Assembly (NCBI RefSeq): GCF_014649495.1
Contig: NZ_BMTD01000028.1
Coordinates: 24,450 to 88,449, forward strand
Source of the DNA: Streptomyces filipinensis
Lineage (GTDB): Bacteria > Actinomycetota > Actinomycetes > Streptomycetales > Streptomycetaceae
Length of the DNA stretch: 64,000 bases
Reading direction: 5' to 3'
The notes beneath the pieces were generated by a model, which ran no database searches, was not told where the DNA came from, and saw only the letters and a program-made list of their open reading frames with translations. Below are positions 54,106 to 61,357 of this stretch, piece after piece. The position numbers were made by a program, and so were the translations under genes. Each line of letters opens with the position of its first letter. Position 1 is the stretch's first letter.

Positions 54106-55275
54106 CTAGTTCACCCGCGCCTCCAGCACCCGGTCGTCCCCCTTCTTCGGGTGTCCCCGGCCGTCCGTGTTGCTCGTCACCAGCCACACCCGGTCGCCGC
54201 CCGCCGCGACCACCGTCCGCAGCCGGCCGTACGTCCCGGAGAGGAAGGCCTGCGGTGCCGCGGCGGCCTCCGTGCCCCGCAGCGGGACGCGCCACAGCCG
54301 CTGCCCCTTCAGGCCGGCCATCCAGATCACGCCGTCCACACAGGCGATGCCGCTGGGGGAGGCGTCATCGGTGTGCCACTGGGCTATCGGGTTCTGGAAG
54401 GCGGCGTCGGAGGACCTGCCCTCGGCCTTCGGCCAGCCGTAGTCCGCGCCCGGCTTGATCGCGTTCAGCTCGTCCCAGGTGTCCTGGCCGAACTCCGAGG
54501 CGAACAGCCGCTGTTTGTCGTCCCAGGCCAGGCCCTGGACGTTGCGATGGCCGTACGAGTACACCGGGGAGCCGGGGAAGGGGTTGCCCGGAGCCGGTTC
54601 GCCCTCCGGGGTCAGACGCAGGATCTTGCCGCCCAGGGACTTCCTGTCCTGGGCCAGGCCGCGCTCGCCGCTCTCGCCGGTGCCCGCGTACAGCATGCGG
54701 TCCGGGCCGAAGGCGATGCGGCCGCCGTTGTGGATGACGCCCTTGGGGATGCCCTTGAACACCGTGTCGGGAGCGCCGAGTTGTTCACCGGCGGGCTTTC
54801 GCTCGTCGTAGAGCACGCGGACGATGCGGTTGTCCGAGGCGGAGGTGAAGTAGGCGTAGATCATGTGGTCCGAGGCGTAGTCGGGGGAGAGGGCGATGCC
54901 CAGCAGACCCCCCTCGCCGGCCGGGGAGACACCGGACACCTTGCCCAGCTCGGTCGTGCGGCCCGTCTTCTCGTCGATCCGGGTGATCGTCCCGTCGTCG
55001 CGGGAGGAGACCAGCAGACCGCCGTCGGGCAACGGAGCCAGCCCCCACGGCGTCTTCAGGCCCTCGGCCACGGTGCGCAGCACCTTCACCGAGCCCTTGG
55101 CCGGCGGGGCCGGCTCGGTGGCCCGGCCGGAGGGGGGTGCGCCCGGCGCCGTACCCGTGGGCGGCGTCCTTCCGGCGCCGCCCGGGGATCCCCCTCCGTC
55201 GGAGGAGCAGCCGGCGGTGAGCAGGAGGGCGGCTGTGGCCAACACGGCCGACACGGCTCGACGTTGCACGATCAT
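54106..55275 (-). CDS. PQQ-type soluble aldose/sorbosone dehydrogenase lipoprotein
   Basis: The 389-residue protein has a lipoprotein signal (ALLLTAGC, lipid Cys near residue 23), a Pro/Gly linker, and a six-bladed glucose/sorbosone dehydrogenase propeller with LKTPWGLAPLPDGGLLVSSR, EGGLLGIALSPDY, IHNGGRIAFGPDRMLYAGTGESGER, SYGHRNVQGLAWD and ASEFGQDTWDELN. These motifs are typical of PQQ-dependent sugar oxidation outside the membrane. GAAGGGA precedes ATG 55275. Confidence 0.92.
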   Translation of the reverse strand: MIVQRRAVSAVLATAALLLTAGCSSDGGGSPGGAGRTPPTGTAPGAPPSGRATEPAPPAKGSVKVLRTVAEGLKTPWGLAPLPDGGLLVSSRDDGTITRIDEKTGRTTELGKVSGVSPAGEGGLLGIALSPDYASDHMIYAYFTSASDNRIVRVLYDERKPAGEQLGAPDTVFKGIPKGVIHNGGRIAFGPDRMLYAGTGESGERGLAQDRKSLGGKILRLTPEGEPAPGNPFPGSPVYSYGHRNVQGLAWDDKQRLFASEFGQDTWDELNAIKPGADYGWPKAEGRSSDAAFQNPIAQWHTDDASPSGIACVDGVIWMAGLKGQRLWRVPLRGTEAAAAPQAFLSGTYGRLRTVVAAGGDRVWLVTSNTDGRGHPKKGDDRVLEARVN

Positions 55276-55564
55276 GGTCCCTTCGAGGCGGTGGTCCAGC
55301 AGCAGGTGCTACCTCTCATACACCGCCCGCCCCGCCCGGGTTCCCGATCCACCCGACCCGAACGCGAAAGCCCAGCCCCCGGGCCCGGGCAGCCACCCCC
55401 GGTCCCGCCCCCAGGGACTCACCACCCCAGCCGACCCGGCTCCACGGACTCGCCTGGCGCGACCGATCCCGGCCCCGGTCCCGGCCCGCCCACAGCCCCG
55501 CCCACCCGGCCCCCCGCCCCGGCGGCCTCCTCGGTCCCGGCTGCCGAGGCCGGCCCGTTGTTTC
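55276..55564 (-). other. Strand-asymmetric C-rich intergenic region
   Basis: The plus strand here is extremely C-rich and the minus strand G-rich, with many GGG runs. No gene is supported. It lies between two minus-strand genes and includes a canonical four-tract G-quadruplex motif. Confidence 0.6.
55468..55487 (-). other. Potential G-quadruplex
   Basis: The minus strand reads GGGCCGGGACCGGGGCCGGG: four G-tracts of at least three with loops of two bases. Such short-loop motifs form stable quadruplexes in vitro. It would lie in the RNA between the aldo/keto reductase and the dehydrogenase genes if they are co-transcribed. Confidence 0.5.
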
Positions 55565-56563
55565 TCAGTCCCAGGAGTCGTGGGCCGGCGGTAGCCGGGA
55601 GATCTCTGCCAGGTCCTCCTCGGTCAGGTGCAGGCCGGGTGCTGCCGCGTTCTCCGCGGCCCAGCGCTCCGTCTTCGTGCCCGGGAGGGCGATCACGTGG
55701 CGTCCCTGGGCCAGGACCCAGGCCAGGGCCACCTGGGCCGGGGTGACGTCCTCGCCGTGGCGGCGCGCGATGCGGCGCAGGCCCGCGACGATCGGCTGGT
55801 TGGCCGCCATCATCTCCGCCGTGAAACGGGGATGGCGAGCGCGCAGGTCGTCCGGTTCGAAACCCTCGCCGGGAGTCAGCGTGCCGGTCAGGAAACCGTT
55901 GCCCAGGGGCATCGCCGCGAGGAGCCCCACACCCCGGGCGTCGCACCACGGCAGCAGCGCCTGCAGCGCCTCCGGCGACCACACCGACAGCTCCGCCTCC
56001 ACGGCCGCCACCGGGAACACCTGCTGCACCCGCTGCAGCTGGCGCAGCGTGGTGTCGTGCAGCCCGGCCCCCGAGCGGCGGCCACCGCGCGCGCCGACCG
56101 CGCACAGCCCCAGCGCCCGGACCTTGCCCGCCCGCACCAGTTCGGCCATCGCGCCCCATGTCTCCTCGACGGGGACCTCGGGGTCCGCGCGGTGCAGCTG
56201 GTAGAGGTCGATCACATCCGTCTGCAGGCGCCGCAGCGAGGCGTCGCAGGCCCGCTTCACGTATCCGGGACGGCCGTTGGCCACGATGTGCTGCTCACCC
56301 ACCAGCAGCCCGACCTTCGTGGACACGAAGGCGTCCGCGCGCCGCTCCTTCAACACCCGGCCCAGCAACAGCTCGTTGGTGAACGGGCCGTACATGTCCG
56401 CCGTGTCCAGGAGGGTCGAGCCCAGGTCCAGCGCCCGGTGCACGGCTCTGAGCGAGGTCTCGCCCCGCTGCCGCGACCCGCTGTACGCCCAGCTCATCGG
56501 CATGCACCCGAGTCCGACGGCCCCCACCGCGAGCGCCCCCGCGCCGATCGTCCTGCGCTCCAC
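55565..56563 (-). CDS. Aldo/keto reductase
   Basis: The 332-residue protein is a (beta/alpha)8 NADPH enzyme. The tetrad is Asp and Tyr in LLDTADMYGPF, Lys in FVSTKVGLL and His in IDLYQLHRAD; the C-terminal cofactor site is VIALPGTKTERWAAENAAA. GTG 56563 (VERRTIGAGALAV) has GGGAGG about 12 bases upstream. A longer frame from 56665 would be antisense to the next gene's start. Substrate unknown. Divergent from the hydroxyacid dehydrogenase with 76 bases between. Confidence 0.9.
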   Translation of the reverse strand: MERRTIGAGALAVGAVGLGCMPMSWAYSGSRQRGETSLRAVHRALDLGSTLLDTADMYGPFTNELLLGRVLKERRADAFVSTKVGLLVGEQHIVANGRPGYVKRACDASLRRLQTDVIDLYQLHRADPEVPVEETWGAMAELVRAGKVRALGLCAVGARGGRRSGAGLHDTTLRQLQRVQQVFPVAAVEAELSVWSPEALQALLPWCDARGVGLLAAMPLGNGFLTGTLTPGEGFEPDDLRARHPRFTAEMMAANQPIVAGLRRIARRHGEDVTPAQVALAWVLAQGRHVIALPGTKTERWAAENAAAPGLHLTEEDLAEISRLPPAHDSWD

Positions 56564-56639
56564 CTGCTCGTGAACCTCCCTCTGCCCGGCCCCCAACCTA
56601 ACCTCTGCACGCGCGCGTACCTGACATAGCCTCCTTGCC

Positions 56640-57593
56640 ATGACTGCTGACGTGTGGCTTCCCATGGCGCCGGAGGGGATCGACGGGCTCCCCGAGGGAC
56701 CCCGGTACCTGTTCTGGGACGGCGGCGAGGACGGTGACCAGCCCTTTCCCGGTGACCCGGCCGACTGCGCCGTCTACGTGGTGCCCTACATGAAGCCCGT
56801 GGGCATCGCCGTGCGCCCGCTGCCGCGGATGACCTCCGTCGAGGTCGTACAGACGCTGACGGCGGGCATCGACCATGTGCAGCCGGGCCTGAAACACCTG
56901 CGCCCGGGCGTGCGGTTGTGCAACGCGCGCGGGGTGCACGAGGCGAGCACCGCCGAACTGGCCCTGACCCTGGTCCTCGCCTCCCTGCGCGGCATCCCGG
57001 ACTTCGTACGGGCCCAGGAGCGCGGTGAATGGCTCGGCGGATTCCGGCCCGCCCTCGCCGACAAGTCCGTCCTCATCGTCGGTTACGGCTCCATCGGCGC
57101 CGCCATCGAGGACCGGCTCACGCCTTTTGAGCTCGCGCGGGTGGCGCGCGTTGCGCGCTCCAAGCGCACCACGGCGCGCGGTCCAGTGCATCCGCTCACC
57201 GAATTGCCCTCTCTGCTTCCACACGCCGATGTCGTGATCCTCTCCACGCCCTTGACGGAGGAGACGCGAGGCCTGGTCAGCGCCGGGTTCCTCGCGCGGA
57301 TGAAGGACGGGGCGCTGCTCGTGAACGTGGCACGCGGCCCCGTCGTGGACACCAAGGCACTGCTGGCGGAGCTGGAGAGCGGCCGTATCACCGCGGCCCT
57401 GGACGTCACCGACCCCGAGCCGCTGCCGCCCGGACACCCGCTCTGGCAGGCGCCGGGCGTGCTCATCAGCCCGCACGTGGGCGGCCCCACCTCGGCCTTC
57501 TCACCACGCGCGAAGCGGCTGCTCGTCGACCAGCTGACCCGGTTCGTGAACCACGAGCCGCTGCGCAACGTGATCCTCACGACGGGGGCGTAG
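56640..57593 (+). CDS. D-isomer 2-hydroxyacid dehydrogenase
   Basis: The 317-residue NAD(P) enzyme has the Rossmann motif VLIVGYGSIGAAI, catalytic Arg in LLVNVARGPVVD, Glu in DVTDPEPLPPGHPL and His in LISPHVGGPTSAF. It reduces 2-keto acids or oxidises D-2-hydroxy acids. The substrate loop is unassigned. A stretch around 57120-57230 has rarer codons (TTT, GTT, TTG) than the rest of the gene but keeps the frame. Confidence 0.92.
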   Translation: MTADVWLPMAPEGIDGLPEGPRYLFWDGGEDGDQPFPGDPADCAVYVVPYMKPVGIAVRPLPRMTSVEVVQTLTAGIDHVQPGLKHLRPGVRLCNARGVHEASTAELALTLVLASLRGIPDFVRAQERGEWLGGFRPALADKSVLIVGYGSIGAAIEDRLTPFELARVARVARSKRTTARGPVHPLTELPSLLPHADVVILSTPLTEETRGLVSAGFLARMKDGALLVNVARGPVVDTKALLAELESGRITAALDVTDPEPLPPGHPLWQAPGVLISPHVGGPTSAFSPRAKRLLVDQLTRFVNHEPLRNVILTTGA

Positions 57594-57792
57594 CCCGCTT
57601 CCGGCACCCTCCGCAACCCCCCGGACGCGGCGCGTACGCGCATACCCGCTGGTCGTCACGGAGCGTAGAGAAGCTATGTCCCTGAGTGACGATCCTGGTG
57701 TATCGTCCCGACAGGGGCTGCGCCGTGGAACGTTCGGCGCCGGGGATGGACAGTTCAGATTTCTGAGGGGGGCGACGGGCGATGCACGGCCT

Positions 57793-60700
57793 ATGGACGA
57801 ACGATCCGACGCGGCGGAGCCGCCGACGGCGACCCTGGCGCACGGCCACGCGCAGACGCGGCCACCACACCAGCCACCACAGCCACCAGCAGCGCAGGCC
57901 CAACGGCCGCAGGAGGCATGCGCACCCAGCGCACCGGGACCGTCGGGACGCGGGAGCGGCGCGGACCGGGAGGCCCCGGTGAGTGCGCCGCCCTCTGTGA
58001 CGACCGCCCTGGACGGAGCCGTGCGCGCCCCCCACCCGCAGCAGGCGCCGGCGCCCCGCCGGCCGGCCGCCGACGAGGGCACCCGCACGGCGGAGCAGCT
58101 CGTCCTCGCGGTGATCTGCGCGGCCTACGCCGTCGGAGCCGCGTTCGACTGGGGTACGGAGCAGATCGCCGACGTCATGGGTGACTTCGGGCTGAGCGCC
58201 GCGGCGGCCACCGCCGCGGTCTCCTGCTTCCGCTACGCGCGCACCACGCGCGTGCGCTTCCGGTCGGCCTGGCTGCTGTTCGCCCTCTCCCAGCTCATGG
58301 CCGCGCTCGGCGACGCGGTCTGGGGGTGGTACGAGGTCGTGCTCGGCGAGCAGGTGCCCCAGGTCAGCTGGGCGAACCTGTTCTTCCTGTGTTTCGCGCC
58401 GCCCGCCATCGTGGGCCTGCTGGTCTTCGCCAAGCGGCCGGTGACGAAGGCGGGCTGGATCTGCCTGGCCCTGGACGCCTGGCTGATCGGCGGCTCCCTG
58501 CTCACCCTCTCGTGGAGCCTCGCGCTCGCCCAGGCGGCCCGCTTCGACGGACCGAGCGTGCCGCGCACCGCGCTGCTGCTGGCGTACCCGCTGCTCGACA
58601 TCGCGCTCGTCAGCATGGTGCTCGCGCTGCACTTCCGCCGCACCCCGGGCAACCGGACGGCGGTGAACACCGTGATCGGCGCGCTCGCGCTGATCGTGAT
58701 GTGCGACGCGCTGTTCACCTCGCCCCTGCTGCAGAGCAGTTACCACTCCGGGCATCTGCTGGACGCGGGCTGGTTCGCCGGTTCGCTGCTGCTCGCCTAC
58801 GCCCCGTGGGCCGCGCCCCGGCGCCTCGCGGCGCAGGAGGCCCGGGCGGCGGAGGGGCACACGCGTGTGGTCCACGAGCATGTGCCCGGCCAGCGCGGCA
58901 CCGGCCATCACCACGTGTCCGTGCCCGCTGCGGGCGCCGAGCACAGCCGGTACCCGTCCGGCCGGCCGCTGACCGGTTCCCTCGCCGCCCTCACCCCGTA
59001 CCTCGCCGCCGCCGTGTGCACCCTGGGCATCCTGTACAACGTCCTCAACGGCCGCCGGCCCGACCACGTCGTGCTGATCACCGCGGGCGCCGTCGTGCTC
59101 GCGCTCGTCATCCGGCAGGGCATCATGCTGCTGGACAACATCACCCTCACCCAGGAGCTGGCGCAGAAGGAGAACCACTTCCGTTCCCTGGTGCAGGGCT
59201 CCAGCGACGTCATCATGATCGCCGCGCCCAACGGCATCCTGCGGTACGTCTCCCCGGCCGCCGCCGGGGTCTACGGCCGGCCCGCCGAGGAGCTGGTGGG
59301 CAGCGAACTGGCCAGTCTCATCCACCCCGAGGACCTGGGCTGTGTGGTGCACGAGGTGCGCCGCTTCCTCGCCGCCAGCCCGCCGCAGGAACCCACCACC
59401 CGCATCGAGTGCCGCTTCCGGTCCGGCGACGGCGGCTGGCTCAACGTGGAGTCGACGGTCAACCGTCACCACGGCGGGCTGATCTTCAACAGCCGGGACG
59501 TGACCGAACGGGTGCGCCTGCAGGCACAGTTGCAGCACAACGCCGAGCACGACCCGCTGACCGACCTGCCCAACCGCGCGCTGTTCACCCGACGTGTGCA
59601 GCAGGCGCTGTCCGGCCGCCGGGCCACCGACCGGGGCGCCGCCCTGCGCAACACGGCCGTGCTCTTCATCGACCTGGACGGCTTCAAGGCGGTCAACGAC
59701 ACGATCGGGCACCAGGCCGGGGACGAGCTGCTCGTCCAGGCCGCCCGCAGGCTCCAGGACGCGGTCCGGCAGGGGGACACGGCGTCCCGGCTGGGCGGCG
59801 ACGAGTTCGCGGCACTGATCGTCGGGGACGGCACCCGCGACCGTGCCGCGAGGGAGCGGAACATCCTGGAGCTCGCCGAACGCCTCCGGGTGACCCTCTC
59901 CCAGCCGTACCCGATCGACGGCAACGATGTCCGGGTCAACGCCTCCATCGGCGTCGCCTTCGCCGAACCGGGCCTCGGAGCGGGCGAGCTGCTGCGCAAC
60001 GCCGACCTCGCGATGTACCGCGCGAAGGCCGCCGGAAAGGGCCGGGTCGAGCTCTACAAGCCGCAGATGCAGCAGGACGTCGTACGCAAGGCGGAGCTGG
60101 CCACCCGGCTGCGTGCCGCACTGCACGACGGAGAGTTCGCGCTGCTGCACCAGCCGGTGGTGTGCCTGGAGAGTGGCCGGATCACGGCGGTCTCGGCACA
60201 GGCGCGCTGGCGCTCCTCGCAGGGGGTGCTGTTCACCCCGGCCGAGTTCCTGAGGGTGGCCGAGGACGGCGACAAGACCGCCGAGCTGGACCGCTGGGTC
60301 CTGCAGGAGGCCGTCGAGCAGGCCGCCGAGCGGGCCGCGACCGGGCTCGTCGTACCGGTGGCCGTCCGGATGGGCGCACGGCGGCTGCTGGACCGCTCGA
60401 TGCCGCTCGGCGCCGTGGAGGCCCTCCTGACCCGGCACGGGCTGCCGCCCGGGGCGCTGGTCCTGGAGCTGTCCGACACCGATCCGCTGATCTGCCTGGA
60501 CGAGCTGGAGCGCCGGCTGACCGCGCTCGGCCGGCTCGGGGTGCGGATCGCGCTGGACGGCTTCGGCAGCGGCCACGCGGCCATCACGGCCCTGAGAAGG
60601 CTCCCCGTGGACGTCCTGAAGCTCGACCGCAGTCTGGTCGAGGGCGTCGTGGAGTCCGCGCGGCTGCACAAGATCACCAGCGGTCTGCTGCGTATCGCCG

Positions 60701-61005
60701 GCGATCTGGGGCTGCAGTCCGTGGCCGAGGGCGTGGACCTGCCGGAGCAGGTCGTGGCGCTGCGCGCGATGGGCTGCACGCACGGACAGGGCATGGCGTT
60801 CGCCGGGCCGCTGGACGAGTACCGGCTGCGCCGGGCGCTCGGATCCGGCCACTATCCGGTGCCCCACGCACCGGCCGAACCGGCGTTCGCGGGCGGCGTG
60901 CGGGAGCCGCAGGCACGCATCGGGGTCGAGGGGGCGACCGCGCGACGGCCCGACGGGCTGAGCACGGTGGTGGCCTCGACACCCACCGGTGCGCCCCGGG
61001 GCTGA
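57793..61005 (+). CDS. cdgC: Membrane PAS-GGDEF protein with degenerate EAL domain (CdgC)
   Basis: The roughly 1070-residue protein has a Pro/Gln-rich N-terminus, eight to ten membrane helices, a PAS domain (RSLVQGSSDVIMIAAPNGILR), a GGDEF domain with GGDEF at about 668-672 and the inhibitory site RQGD five residues before it, and an EAL-like domain. That last domain has lost key residues: the EAL position reads VSAQARW, LEITE is LELSDTD, and DDFGTGYSSL is LDGFGSGHAAI, so it should not hydrolyse c-di-GMP. The gene before ilvB in S. coelicolor is cdgC, a diguanylate cyclase. The start is uncertain: 57793 is used, 57979 has the better ribosome site, and coding bias is poor before 57793. Confidence 0.87.
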   Translation: MDERSDAAEPPTATLAHGHAQTRPPHQPPQPPAAQAQRPQEACAPSAPGPSGRGSGADREAPVSAPPSVTTALDGAVRAPHPQQAPAPRRPAADEGTRTAEQLVLAVICAAYAVGAAFDWGTEQIADVMGDFGLSAAAATAAVSCFRYARTTRVRFRSAWLLFALSQLMAALGDAVWGWYEVVLGEQVPQVSWANLFFLCFAPPAIVGLLVFAKRPVTKAGWICLALDAWLIGGSLLTLSWSLALAQAARFDGPSVPRTALLLAYPLLDIALVSMVLALHFRRTPGNRTAVNTVIGALALIVMCDALFTSPLLQSSYHSGHLLDAGWFAGSLLLAYAPWAAPRRLAAQEARAAEGHTRVVHEHVPGQRGTGHHHVSVPAAGAEHSRYPSGRPLTGSLAALTPYLAAAVCTLGILYNVLNGRRPDHVVLITAGAVVLALVIRQGIMLLDNITLTQELAQKENHFRSLVQGSSDVIMIAAPNGILRYVSPAAAGVYGRPAEELVGSELASLIHPEDLGCVVHEVRRFLAASPPQEPTTRIECRFRSGDGGWLNVESTVNRHHGGLIFNSRDVTERVRLQAQLQHNAEHDPLTDLPNRALFTRRVQQALSGRRATDRGAALRNTAVLFIDLDGFKAVNDTIGHQAGDELLVQAARRLQDAVRQGDTASRLGGDEFAALIVGDGTRDRAARERNILELAERLRVTLSQPYPIDGNDVRVNASIGVAFAEPGLGAGELLRNADLAMYRAKAAGKGRVELYKPQMQQDVVRKAELATRLRAALHDGEFALLHQPVVCLESGRITAVSAQARWRSSQGVLFTPAEFLRVAEDGDKTAELDRWVLQEAVEQAAERAATGLVVPVAVRMGARRLLDRSMPLGAVEALLTRHGLPPGALVLELSDTDPLICLDELERRLTALGRLGVRIALDGFGSGHAAITALRRLPVDVLKLDRSLVEGVVESARLHKITSGLLRIAGDLGLQSVAEGVDLPEQVVALRAMGCTHGQGMAFAGPLDEYRLRRALGSGHYPVPHAPAEPAFAGGVREPQARIGVEGATARRPDGLSTVVASTPTGAPRG

Positions 61006-61084
61006 ACGGGCCCCGTGGAGGGGCGCGGGGGTGTACACAGGGAGTGTGGCCGCCGTCTTGGGAGGTGACAGTGGACTCCGCTCA

Positions 61085-61090
61085 CATAAT
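61085..61090 (+). promoter_or_regulatory. Possible -10 of the ilvB promoter
   Basis: CATAAT in TCACATAATGAGAC is the best -10 candidate upstream of the leader peptide and would place the RNA start about 50 bases before it. No convincing -35 at 17-18 bp is seen. Confidence 0.35.
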
Positions 61091-61147
61091 GAGACGCCCA
61101 TCCCACCCACTTGACACGTGGTGTGTGGCGGGGGGAGGGTCAGTGCC

Positions 61148-61189
61148 ATGCGCACCCGAATTCTCGTACTTGGACAGCGCGTCGGCTGA
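61148..61189 (+). CDS. ilvB attenuator leader peptide
   Basis: A 13-codon ORF encodes MRTRILVLGQRVG with a strong ribosome site, GGGGGGAGGG, eight bases before the ATG. Five of 13 residues are Ile, Leu or Val, and three of these use codons rare in Streptomyces (ATT, GTA, CTT). Slow translation when the charged tRNAs are scarce would stall the ribosome here and alter folding of the downstream RNA. Leader peptides of this kind control ilvBN operons in actinobacteria such as Corynebacterium. Confidence 0.85.
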   Translation: MRTRILVLGQRVG

Positions 61190-61226
61190 GCTGGGACCCA
61201 CCGGAGGACGATCCGGAATGCCCAGC
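61190..61226 (+). promoter_or_regulatory. Leader hairpin next to the leader-peptide stop
   Basis: GCTGGG (61190-61195) pairs with CCCAGC (61221-61226), and inside it CCGGA (61201-61205) pairs with TCCGG (61212-61216). It begins one base after the leader-peptide stop codon and may act as pause or antiterminator structure. Confidence 0.6.
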
Positions 61227-61243
61227 GACCTCACCGACGCGCT

Positions 61244-61277
61244 CCCCTCGCTTGCCTTGCGGCACGAGGGGTTTTTT
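61244..61277 (+). terminator. Intrinsic terminator of the ilvB attenuator
   Basis: CCCCTCG (61244-61250) pairs with CGAGGGG (61265-61271), with an inner TGCC/GGCA stem, and is followed by six T (61272-61277). It is the textbook G/C stem plus T run and lies 80 bases before the ilvB start. Confidence 0.88.
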
Positions 61278-61280
61278 GTT

Positions 61281-61299
61281 GCACGAGTGCCGCTCGTGC
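61281..61299 (+). other. Hairpin just after the attenuator
   Basis: GCACGAG (61281-61287) and CTCGTGC (61293-61299) form a perfect 7-bp stem with a TGCCG loop. CGAG in it could also pair with parts of the terminator stem, so it may belong to the switching mechanism. Confidence 0.5.
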
Positions 61300-61357
61300 A
61301 GCGCTTGAACTCCGCACAAACCTCGCAAAAACCCTCAGCATCGAGAAGAGAATGCCG

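Larger units (their letters stand above)
61006..61357 (+). other. ilvB leader region
   Basis: This 352-base gap holds a possible promoter, a leader peptide with Ile, Leu and Val codons, a leader hairpin, an intrinsic terminator and a further hairpin, all in the order expected of a transcription attenuator for branched-chain amino-acid synthesis. Confidence 0.85.

Noticed and set aside
57640..57720. BldD-type operator upstream of cdgC
   Set aside because: Only isolated half-site-like GTCAC and AGTGA words occur, in the wrong relative orientation for the palindrome.
61111..61116. TTGACA as -35 of an ilvB promoter
   Set aside because: No -10 hexamer lies 16-19 bases downstream; that stretch is GTGGCGGGGGGAG, which is the ribosome site of the leader peptide.
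57577..61155. Long minus-strand open frame opposite cdgC
   Set aside because: Composition is low-complexity, there is no ribosome site or family motif, and the plus-strand gene has clear domains.
61006..61357. T-box riboswitch in front of ilvB
   Set aside because: No conserved T-box sequence is seen; the leader peptide plus terminator explains the region better.
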